Of a stretch of DNA of 64,000 nt, positions 24,747 through 35,321 are shown one piece after another. The notes below the pieces were generated by a model. The model was not told where the DNA came from and did no database searches. It saw only the letters and a list, made by a program, of their open reading frames with translations. Within the stretch, counting starts at the first letter, position 1; every line of letters begins with the position of its first letter. Made by a program: the position numbers and the translations under genes. The stretch covers positions 1 to 64,000 of the forward strand of contig JASJQH010000003.1 in NCBI GenBank assembly GCA_040143965.1. The letters are read 5' to 3'. The DNA is from Basidiobolus ranarum. Taxonomy: Eukaryota; Basidiobolomycota; Basidiobolomycetes; Basidiobolales.

Positions 24747-25590
24747 TTATAGAACTAAAGATATTCTAATGTGGAGTAACTTATTCTTTGCTGTGGGCTT
24801 AGCAACTCTTCTGTACGCCAAACACAAGGTTGGTTTAATATCTTGATGAATATCAGCCAGCAAAGCATTCATGAGCCCCTCGATCTTCTTAATTACGATA
24901 TTCCTAATAGCTATGTAATTATTTTCTGATTATATGTAGCCTTTGTGATAAGTGGGTACCTGATATCTGACTTATTCTCCTTAGAATGATATCCTACATT
25001 TTTATCAACTGCAGTATCGAGTTGGAATGATTTGGACTATAGAGTGGATGTGAGAACTGACCAATGGATTACCTGATGCCATCTCTTCCACCATAATGAT
25101 ATCTTCGAATTCACTCTCCTCGAAAGTCACCTCGTCATCAAAGCAATAATCAAGATCCTCCAATTCCACACTTGAGCTTCGCTTGCTTGAATTGGAGTTG
25201 ATTTCCAAGTCGGAAGAACTTGAATCTGAGGAGTCATAGATGCTAAGAATAGATGAACTCATATCTTGATACACAGCATCCTAGTTAGTTGGCATGATAA
25301 GGCACTTTTATGCAGTACACAAGTTTACTAGGTTACCTGATATATATTAAAAGCTTTAAAATCGATGAAAGTTTGTTCAACGAAATAGAACAAGTTGGCT
25401 ACAGGATTAAATGATGCATGATTGTTATTTAAATAGCTCCTTTTATGTCTTGCATTAAAGCAATTTGTGATTGCATGCTCAACAAAGAATGAGTTGATAT
25501 TTTCGAATATTCATCTGCGATTGGTGAGCTCCTCACTATGTTGTCACAACCATCAACAATGGGGTATTGACCAAAATTGAAATAATCCAT
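24747..25590 (-). CDS. Predicted five-exon gene of unknown function
   Basis: Built from splice signals: exons 25590-25537, 25477-25337, 25280-25073, 25008-24960 and 24903-24747 give 202 aa, all joined in frame by GT-AG introns of 56-64 nt, the local norm. The acceptor at 25281 follows a clear CCAACTAACTAG branch/acceptor block. The product starts MDYFNFGQYPIVDGCDNI. It has a strongly acidic Ser/Glu/Asp-rich middle (SSDSSSSDLEIN, VELEDLDYCFDDEV) and a basic C-terminal segment (NIVIKKIEGLMNALL through YRRVAKPTAKNKLL). An acidic activation-like region followed by a basic helix could suit a small regulator, but no family is recognised. The weakest points are the first exon and the exact 3' end. 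Confidence 0.4.
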
Positions 25591-25853
25591 CCTAAACGTT
25601 ATGAAAAGAGATATTTGGTAATTCCAAAATGGTTTTAACTCAGGTTACAGTGGGGCTTAGTTGCATTTAATCATCTGCATCGTAATATAAATAATCACAT
25701 ATGACCAACATCCCAGGAATAATACTCAGTAAACACAGGCAACATGATTGTTAGTAAACCTAAATTATCTGCATGCTTCAGTACAATAATAGTAGTCTAT
25801 TTGAAAAGTGTTTATTGATGCGATTGTACATATAAATATTAGAGTTAAATTCT

Positions 25854-27984
<2,131 letters not shown>

Positions 27985-28296
27985 ATGGGTGGATACTACG
28001 TTATTGCTGGTAAGAAGATCATGAACGAATACGTGAGTGCCTTTTCGTTAGTTTCTTCCTCTACAACAATACTGTCATAAAATGTACTCGATCGCTTACC
28101 TTTATATTAGCTTGCTATAGGTACACTCGTCGGTCTAGGTGCTGGTGTATTTGCAGCCACTAGATTCTCTGGCTCTAAGGAGCCTGCAACCCCCATTGCT
28201 GAAAAGGCTTTGCCTGCTGTCAACACCACTCTTGACGAAGAAGATGTCATCAACGAGTTCATTAGAGCTATTGAGAGTGAAGAAAGCAAGAATTAA
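27985..28296 (+). CDS. atp19: Mitochondrial F1Fo ATP synthase subunit k
   Basis: Exons 27985-28032 and 28111-28296 (78-nt GT-AG intron, phase 0) encode 77 aa. MGGYYVIAGKKIMNEY is followed by the diagnostic LAIGTLVGLGAGVFAATR membrane helix and a charged C-terminal tail with DEEDVINEFIRAIESE, as in fungal subunit k (yeast Atp19, 68 aa). It is a small fungal-specific membrane subunit of the ATP synthase dimer interface in the inner mitochondrial membrane. No cleavable presequence is seen, in keeping with the family. Confidence 0.85.
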
Positions 28297-28875
28297 GCAC
28301 ATCTATCCGAGCACCCTGTTCTACATCAACCATAGCATTTTATTTCGTCTCAACTATCACATACAAACATCTATGTGAAGATCATTTGAATTTGATATGA
28401 AATTCTTTTGTTTTTATTACACAGAAGCGGTTTGTCACCATGTAAACTGAATAAATCAACTACTATATACAACCTTGCGTTCATCATCAGCACGAAGTTC
28501 CTATATATATATGATTGTACATATATGAAATTCTTATGACCTTTTCCAAGGTAAAAATATGCCATAATTATTAATATGTAGGAGAAACAGGCATATGTGG
28601 GGAAGATCTCTTTTGTTTTATTCGCATCAAGATTACAAATGCTTTTTAGACGTGCGACAGAAATCTTCAACAGGTCAATTTTACCTCGGATGGAGTCTAC
28701 GTAATATGGAATTATTATGTTCAAGTAAAATAACAGCATAGTGAAATTTTCTTGGAGTATTTTTGTAAAGCTTAAGAATATGTAATGTAGACAAATAAAA
28801 AGGTATTGGGTTTATCTATATGCCTTAGTTATCATTAACAAGACCAAGAATCATTCTAGAAAAATTGTAGATATT
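28297..28875. other. Intergenic between convergent genes
   Basis: 3' flanks of ATP synthase subunit k (+) and cornichon (-). The 122-codon frame at 28371-28739 (-) starts with ATG but is I/Y/L-rich in an AT-rich flank and has no motif; I regard it as accidental. Confidence 0.45.
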
Positions 28876-29510
28876 TCAATAGAGAGCAGTGGTGGCTGAA
28901 GATAATTGTAATACTAACCTATAGAGGTAATAGAAGAAGGTAAGGAGGTAAAATGCCATTTTGCTGAAAGATTCTTTCTTGTGGTTAGGAAGGGTACGGA
29001 AAATCTCCGTTGCATCGTACATATGTTTACCACTAAGCAATCTATGAAGAAAAATAGCCAAGGATTAGCTAACATCGAGACATCTGAATAAATATGGAGA
29101 AAATACTTACTGTCTGGTGTTAAAAGCAACAATTGGTAGGTTAATAAGCATAGCAATCCAACTTCCATTTAAGAAAAGGACCGCGAATAGTAAGTACTCG
29201 ACAAGATATTCTGGAAGGACGAACTAAAGAGATTGACATCAGTGAAATGTAATATAGTTGGATCATGTTTAGACGAAAAAAGTACCTGGTTAAGTTTGTT
29301 ACACAAGTCAATGGGGTTAATGTAATCACTCTCCAGATCTGTTAGCATAATCACCTACGGTTAGTTATGTTAAGGATATTATATCATCTGCATCAAATAT
29401 GAAATTGTAAAGAAAGTTTCCGAAAAAAAGGATACATAAAAGACCATTCCAAACAGGAGAATTGCCGATAATATAAGGGCAAACAGAAATAAAATAGCTT
29501 CTCCATTCAT
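28876..29510 (-). CDS. Cornichon / Erv14 COPII cargo receptor
   Basis: Exons 29510-29436, 29354-29286, 29223-29111 and 29041-28876 encode 140 aa. The family core is plain: a first membrane helix, then LESDYINPIDLCNKLNQ, LLFAVLFLNGSWIAMLINLP, and the cytoplasmic DATEIFRTLPNHKKESFSKM loop that contacts COPII, followed by a C-terminal helix (FYLLTFFYYLYRLVLQL). Cornichon proteins package transmembrane cargo, such as bud-site and transporter proteins, at ER exit sites. Length matches yeast Erv14 (138 aa). Intron 1 (29435-29355) has U12-type signals, unlike introns 2 and 3, which start GTACTT and GTAAGT. Confidence 0.95.
29355..29435 (-). other. U12-type GT-AG intron in the cornichon gene
   Basis: Minus-strand donor GTATCCTTTTTTT, branch-site match ATATCCTTAAC, and terminal AG 15 nt after the branch adenine. 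A U2-like CTAAC also lies between the branch site and the AG, so dual recognition is possible. The join gives GMVFY|VIMLTDLESDYINP, which is correct for the family. Confidence 0.75.
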
Positions 29511-30171
29511 ATTTGCTGAAGTAATTGATTAGCTGAACAGTTTACAATGTTGCAAGAAGGCCAGTTGAGAAAAGTACTCTCCTCGAAGAAAACTTTCGAG
29601 ATATCTCAATGACACGTGATTACTCAATGCAAAATTACAATGACCACTAAGGTGACGACATCACAGAGTTTAGTTAGCATCCATATCCACATTATCGCAT
29701 GATGATGTTATCCGCTCGTTGATTCTAACAGATATTTTAACAATATTTACTTTTACTGCAATGAAGCAATAGATACCGTCAACACCAACTTCATCTCCGT
29801 CCTAACCATACATGGAGTAGTTGCATAATTTCTCCAACGTTGATGAAGTATAGGCTGGGATCAAATTACAATGCCAAGGTTGAATTTTAGTTAGCAAACT
29901 CTGTTTAGTCACTGATTATAATTCCATTTGTAGATTACATTTGTTGATGGAATAATTCGACCATAAATTCCTTTTTGAGTACAGTACGCTCGATCGTATA
30001 GAAGGGATGTGTGTAACAATGGTGAGAACTTGGGTAGATAAGAGATAAGGTTGGGAAAATTCCATCAAACACTGGTCATATGATTGACATCCCTCGTTCT
30101 CACCTTCTTGCATCTATAAAAAGGTTTGCGGCTGACATTGAACCCACATCGAGGTACTTATAATTACTACC
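29511..30171. other. Divergent promoter region
   Basis: Upstream of cornichon (-) and of the first small paralogue (+). TATAAAAA at 30115-30122 is a good TATA box 50 nt before the ATG at 30172. Confidence 0.5.
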
Positions 30172-30450
30172 ATGTCCCTTCGCATCGCAACTCTTCGCAC
30201 CGTTCTCCAAACAAAGAACTCCATTCTCCAACCGGCAGTGACCTCTACCCGCCAATACACCAGCATCTCATCTTCTCTAAATGATGCGGCTGACCAAGAA
30301 CATCACAATTTCCTTGCTAATATTCTGACCACGTCTTCTGATGCTGACTGGAGTAGTGTATCTGTCCAAAATCACAATGTAGTTGCTCCAATCTCTACTC
30401 CCATGGAGCCTGCACATAATGTTTTATGGGAAGATCTTATTCAGGAATGA
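30172..30450 (+). CDS. Small protein A of a tandem pair, likely mitochondrial
   Basis: Single exon, 92 aa, ATG in ACCATGTCC context with a TATA box 50 nt upstream. The first 35 or so residues lack acidic residues and carry spaced Arg/Lys (MSLRIATLRTVLQTK, ending near RQYTS), a classic mitochondrial presequence. The mature part carries HHNFLANIL, SDADWSSVSVQNH and a terminal LWEDLIQE. The same motifs recur in the next gene at 31309. Function is unknown and no family is recognised; the conserved motifs between copies argue that it is translated. Confidence 0.7.
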   Translation: MSLRIATLRTVLQTKNSILQPAVTSTRQYTSISSSLNDAADQEHHNFLANILTTSSDADWSSVSVQNHNVVAPISTPMEPAHNVLWEDLIQE

Positions 30451-31308
30451 GTAACTGGCTGTATTTTCAATAATCTACTCGCTTGTACTATAATCCAATA
30501 CTCTCTATTTGCTTCCTTTCCTTTCCTTGACAATGTAACAAAGCTTCATCTTTTAATAAATCACGTGAAAATCACTTTTGTTGCTTGTATGCAACTTTAG
30601 TCTACTTGGAACATTTATTTGCCTTTGAAGGTTCCCACAATCGAATTCGAGAATCAAATTCCAACCCTAGCCCTAGAACTATAGATCTCTTATCTAGAGT
30701 CAGATGACCCTCGCAATTAGTTTTAGCTCCTAGATATAGGGCAACTGTGACATGCATGACATGATTTTCTATTCAACAGAGCGGTATTAAATGAAATAGT
30801 ACTGGAAGAATTAGCAGTATTAAATAGAATAGTACTGGAAGAATTAGTGAGCAATATCCCGTTGAAGTGGGGGGACATCATTAAGGTGCGATCAGCTGAC
30901 CCAGTGATTCGACTTAGTAATATTGCAGGTACCTCGGTTTTTCACCAGGCAAAGTTCTGTTGACAATGATGGCGCCACCAAAATATCGCAATTGTCCACT
31001 GTTACGTAAGTCTCAGTTGGATAAAACCTAGGATGCAGCCCCTATTTGCTGATAATCTGAGACCAAGTAAAGGCTCAGAGCCATTGCGGCTCAATCAAGT
31101 TTAAAAAATATGACTTGGCCTCTTGATTTGAATGGACCCGACCTATGAGAGAGCTGCTCAAAATATAAGCAATAACACCACCTTCGGAAGATTAGGGATG
31201 TATAGCGGAGAGATTAGGAAAGGCTCCATGAAACTCATACGTATAAAAGAGCAGGAGCATCCTCAGGATTTGGTTATCCAAGTTTAACTTGACTACTCTC
31301 CAATAAAT
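30451..31308. other. Intergenic between the tandem small genes
   Basis: 3' flank of copy A and promoter of copy B. It contains the 33-bp tandem duplication at 30784-30849 and a TATAAAAG element at 31242-31249, 60 nt before the next ATG. No gene is seen. Confidence 0.5.
30784..30849. repeat. 33-bp tandem duplication, two copies
   Basis: GTATTAAAT(G/A)(A/G)AATAGTACTGGAAGAATTAG occurs twice back to back (30784-30816 and 30817-30849), differing at only a few positions. It lies in the spacer between the two small paralogous genes. Confidence 0.85.
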
Positions 31309-31614
31309 ATGAACTCCCTACGCGCTGCCACTCAATCTCGCTCACTAAGAAGCTATAACTTTATCCCACGATTTGGTTCTACCTATACCATTCGTGCTTA
31401 CACTAACAACCCTCGCTATCCAAACGATGAAAAGGAACGCACTCAGTTCGAATCTGCCCATCATGATTACCTCTCGAATGTTCTAAAGGGATCTTCAGAC
31501 GAAGACTGGTCTTCCCCAGCTGTCCAAAACCATTCTGAAAACATAACGAACCATATTCATACTCCTGCTTCATCTAATGAGCAACTCTGGGAAGATCTTG
31601 TCAAAGACAACTAA
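31309..31614 (+). CDS. Small protein B of a tandem pair, likely mitochondrial
   Basis: Single exon, 101 aa, with TATAAAAG 60 nt upstream of the ATG. The N-terminus (MNSLRAATQSRSLRSYNFIP) is Arg-rich and free of acidic residues, as for mitochondrial import. The mature region repeats the motifs of the gene at 30172: HHDYLSNVL, SDEDWSSPAVQNH, a TP pair and LWEDLVKD. The two are clearly paralogues from a local duplication, although the spacer and presequence have diverged. Function unknown. Confidence 0.7.
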   Translation: MNSLRAATQSRSLRSYNFIPRFGSTYTIRAYTNNPRYPNDEKERTQFESAHHDYLSNVLKGSSDEDWSSPAVQNHSENITNHIHTPASSNEQLWEDLVKDN

Positions 31615-32475
31615 TTGAATGTGTAATAAGTTTGATGGATTTATTTTAAAGCTTTGCCGAATACACATCTTACTGATGAACTACCTGTGACGTCCCATTC
31701 AACTCTTGGGATAGATTCACTCAAATATGTAGTCCTATATATATACACTTTTGGCGTAACAATCATTTGTAATTCTACATCTCATCATGTTTTTCTCGCC
31801 ATGTACAAACATCTTGATCGAAGGGAAAATAAAGAAATTCATGATACATATCTTAAAGTGACTATTATTTTAGAAAAGGGAAAGAATGGAAATGGTAATG
31901 AAAGATCATTGGCGATAATCTTAATCCTAATAGAGTATGATAGAATTAGTAACGTTATTGGAATGCCAGCCACACAAATCTCTGAATGTTGAATAATAGG
32001 CTAAAATTACAAGGTTCTTCAAGAAGTGGTTCGATCCTACTCTAATCCAATGTGCTCAGAGATTACAAATCCTTTGGATCTCGTATGACTGTGAAACACT
32101 CAATTGGAAACATAAAATACGATTTCTTCTACGTCTCCTTTAACCAGTTTGATATATAAGAGATAAACTCACAAAATACTAAACTGTAGTTTCGATTATC
32201 TGAACGTAGTATTGATCGTAGAAGGTCTCCGCAGCGGCAAAGTTTAACCTGTAGTGTATGTGGGTTACCCAGGTTCGTAGCAGAGTTTCGGATTGTGAAA
32301 ATAGGAAAGCAGTCCGGGTTGCAGGTAACAGTCACTGTCTGGTACCACAGTGGTACAAGCTTGAAGGATGGGCTATCGTATCATCGGTTATCGATGTGAT
32401 GGTTTTTGCTTTTAATCACCAAAAATATGCTTATAATGATAGTTTATTGATAATAGATCTTAGGTATTAAAAATA
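31615..32475. other. Intergenic between convergent genes
   Basis: A 112-codon frame (31654-31992, +) starts with a non-ATG codon and has no motif. A TGGTTCGATCC string at 32026 resembles a tRNA B-box, but no matching D-arm, anticodon arm or acceptor pairing was found upstream. Confidence 0.45.
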
Positions 32476-33663
32476 TTAAATGTTATTTGATGAGTACTGC
32501 TTCATTAGCTTAACAAAGCCAAGAGGAGCATCACTCGAAATACAGATGTCGCAGTTGGTGGCAGATTCTAAAGCAGCCTTTGAGGCTCTCTCAAGCATCA
32601 AAGCTTCATAATCCTGAAGACATGTCTTTGGGTCCTTTTTGGCCTTGACCATCTTAACAATTTCTGAAGCCAGGTCGGCTGCGTCGAGCATGGCAAGATT
32701 GGCACCTTCACCTGCAAAGGGAGACATGACGTGGGCTGCGTCGCCGAGAAGTGTTACTCCTGGATAGGTCTCCCAATGGTGCTCAATAGGTAGTGAATAG
32801 AGTAATCGTGGAGTGAAGTGGTTGTTATCACAGCGGTGAATAAGGTCTTTCAGGGATTCATCCCAATCTGGAAAAATATCAAGTAGAAAGGTGCGTGCAT
32901 TAGATGAGGTCGAAAAGTCTTGATGGCTCAAGTAATCTTCTGCAACACGTAAAGCGACATACACACGAATACTGCCATCACCGTTTCGCTGTGCCATTAG
33001 TCCCTTGTTATCAGAAAGAGCCATCATGCTTCCTCGTCCTACTAACTTGACCTGATCAGGGTGCTGCTTCTCAACATCTGAAAGACGACACTCAACAAAG
33101 CTTACTCCAGTATATGTAGGGGTGGCATTCGAGAGTAATGGGCGTACTCGAGACCACGTACCATCAGCGCCGATGACAAGGTCGAATGTCTCCTCACTAC
33201 CATCTTCGAGCTGAATGATATGCGGACTTTTACCCTTTTGTTCAGATCTTATACTCTTCACGTAACTTCCCCAACGAACAACTCCGTTGGCGAGGGAGTT
33301 GACAAGTATTTCTCTTAGAGTACTTCGATCAATTTCAGGACGATCCCGCACATGATCGCTAGTTACTTCTTTGATGTGAGCCTTGCCAGTTTTATCCAAA
33401 ATGTAAAGATCCTGTCCCTCGTATCGGGCAAAACGTTCAAATTCTTCAAACAATTCCGCAGCTTTGAGGGCAGCCTGGCCTGACTCGGTATGAATATCCA
33501 AAGTGCCACCCTGAGGACGACTGTTGACAGATAATTCACGTTCAAAGACAACTGAAGAGATACCCCGAGTTTGAAGAATTCGAGCAAGGGTGAGGCCTCC
33601 GAGACCTCCACCGATGATGGCAATACGGAGATCGGGAGAAGCACTAGATGTGTTGGATGGCAT
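32476..33663 (-). CDS. FAD-dependent monooxygenase (PHBH fold, TetX-like)
   Basis: Single exon, 395 aa. The Rossmann FAD site IAIIGGGLGGLTLARIL (about 14-30) is followed by RPEIDRSTLREIL, the DG-type motif VIGADGTWSRVRPLL, and LLGDAAHVMSPFAGEGANLAM with the ribityl-binding GD. This is the group A aromatic hydroxylase layout, closest in style to the TetX/small-molecule hydroxylase branch. It probably hydroxylates an aromatic or polyketide-like substrate using NAD(P)H and O2; the actual substrate is unknown. No membrane anchor or signal is visible, so a cytosolic location is likely. It is intronless amid intron-rich neighbours, which may hint at transfer or retroposition. Confidence 0.9.
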   Translation of the reverse strand: MPSNTSSASPDLRIAIIGGGLGGLTLARILQTRGISSVVFERELSVNSRPQGGTLDIHTESGQAALKAAELFEEFERFARYEGQDLYILDKTGKAHIKEVTSDHVRDRPEIDRSTLREILVNSLANGVVRWGSYVKSIRSEQKGKSPHIIQLEDGSEETFDLVIGADGTWSRVRPLLSNATPTYTGVSFVECRLSDVEKQHPDQVKLVGRGSMMALSDNKGLMAQRNGDGSIRVYVALRVAEDYLSHQDFSTSSNARTFLLDIFPDWDESLKDLIHRCDNNHFTPRLLYSLPIEHHWETYPGVTLLGDAAHVMSPFAGEGANLAMLDAADLASEIVKMVKAKKDPKTCLQDYEALMLERASKAALESATNCDICISSDAPLGFVKLMKQYSSNNI

Positions 33664-34103
33664 TTTTTAGAACCGTTTAGAGGGTAAACGAACTGGAGCA
33701 TATATATACCTCACTAGAATCAAAAGTCGGAAAAATATACACCCATTCGATTGACCAAATACACACCTTTAATTCGTCGCAACATATTCATGTCCGCAGT
33801 CACTCTTACTGCATGATACTACTTTGTGCTTTCCGTTTCCGCGGATTAACTATATTGTATTTTACCTGGGCTTAGCATCTGGTATATTATAGCTAAATAA
33901 AAATCGTATGTTTAATTACGAATTCCAATGCTTAAACCTGATTCGATATTTTATAAGCGAGGTTATCCACGTATTTAAGTAGGGATTTCCCCAATGATCA
34001 GGTGTTTACGATTGGTCTTATTCATTCAGCTAGTAAATGTCTTTAAGCTGGGATCCGAGTTTGTTTCCATCTTTCTCTTTTGTAGTCCTTTGGATTCCTA
34101 GAT
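33664..34103. other. Divergent promoter region
   Basis: Between the monooxygenase (-) and the ribosomal protein gene (+). The 3' part contains a pyrimidine-rich TTTCCATCTTTCTCTTTTG tract just upstream of the ribosomal protein ATG, typical of highly expressed genes. Confidence 0.45.
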
Positions 34104-34631
34104 ATGGTAGGCGGACAAATTAATTATGCCAGATGGATGGCTAAACTATCCTGATTAGATATGGACTAACAACTCTATGTAATTCAATAGCCTACCACAC
34201 TTCACAAGAATAGGAAGAAGCGTGGACACGTTTCGGCCGGTCACGGTCGTGTTGGTAAACACAGAAAACATCCAGGAGGTCGTGGTCTTGCTGGTGGTCA
34301 ACATCACCATCGTATCAACATGGACAAATACCATCCTGGTTACTTCGGTAAAGTAGGTATGCGTCAATTTCATTTGACCAGAAACCAACATTATCGTCCT
34401 GTTGTTAACCTCGACAAATTGTGGACTCTTGTCTCTGAGCAAACCCGTATCAAGTATGCTGATAATAAGGAGATCGTTCCTGTTATTGACACCCTTCGTG
34501 CTGGTTATGGCAAGGTTTTGGGTAAAGGTCGTCTCCCAGAACAACCTGTTATTGTTAAGGCTCGTTATATCTCTCGTCGTGCTGAGGAGAAGATTAAGCA
34601 AACTGGTGGATGCGTTGTTCTTACTGCTTAA
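34104..34631 (+). CDS. rpl28: 60S ribosomal protein uL15 (L28/L27a)
   Basis: Exon 1 contributes only the ATG (34104-34106). An 84-nt GT-AG intron with a GACTAAC branch site follows, then exon 2 at 34191-34631, giving 147 aa. The product reads [20 protein letters not shown], then [40 protein letters not shown], and it ends [11 protein letters not shown]. This is the conserved eukaryotic large-subunit protein uL15, with the hydroxylated-His loop region GGQHHHRI. A single-codon first coding exon is common in fungal ribosomal protein genes. Length matches the family (147-149 aa). Confidence 0.95.
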
Positions 34632-35321
34632 GCGAAACGATGGTTTTAATAAAATCAATCTCAAATTGACTCTACACTGAATGTATATCTTATGGAAGCT
34701 ATTTCTCCCATGACTGTTGTTTGTACGTTATCTGTAACAAACCGCCTGCATCAAGCTACTTGCAATATGCAATCGGTGTATCTCCTTAGCACTTACCACT
34801 ATTTTAATGACTCAGATAATTACTAATAACACATCGCCAAATAATCTACAAATTAGATTTTGGTAAGAGGGAATTCATCATCACGTATATCATTCAGATC
34901 ATCCCTCAATTAAATGAATTTTTAAAAAAAGGTTAGTGGGTCTGTCCTCGTGATCAAACAGCCTGGAGGGGTGATGACATTATTTGAAAGACAGGATAGG
35001 TAATATCTCTCTGGAAATATAATCCTAAATAGATTCTGAAGTCACAACTTAAACCCTTGTTTGTGAATTAACAAAAACCACATCCAAACAGTGTCAGCTT
35101 TCTTTGCGTTTGTCTAGTTTACGTTCGCCAACACCTTCCTTTTACCTTTGTAACTCATATTCTCTTTGAAGGGGAAAACTAATTGCAGAAAACCAACTGT
35201 CTCTAGAATAACTCATTTCCATAAGACTGCAAGTACGAAAGCATATATTCACTGAAGTTAATGGAAATACTTTGAGAGGAAGGATCCTACACGGCTTAAT
35301 ATTTTAACTATCCTTGATCTC
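34632..35321. other. Intergenic
   Basis: 3' flank of the ribosomal protein gene and promoter of ATG9. Nothing else seen. Confidence 0.5.

Noticed and set aside
28371-28739. 122-codon frame on the minus strand
   Set aside because: ATG-started, but it lies in a short convergent 3' flank and is dominated by I/Y/L/N codons typical of random AT-rich DNA, with no homology cue.
31654-31992. 112-codon frame on the + strand
   Set aside because: Non-ATG start in the 3' flank of the small paralogue; composition follows AT-richness and there is no motif.
32026-32040. tRNA B-box-like string (GGTTCGATCC)
   Set aside because: No A-box, anticodon arm or acceptor stem could be folded in the preceding 70-90 bases.
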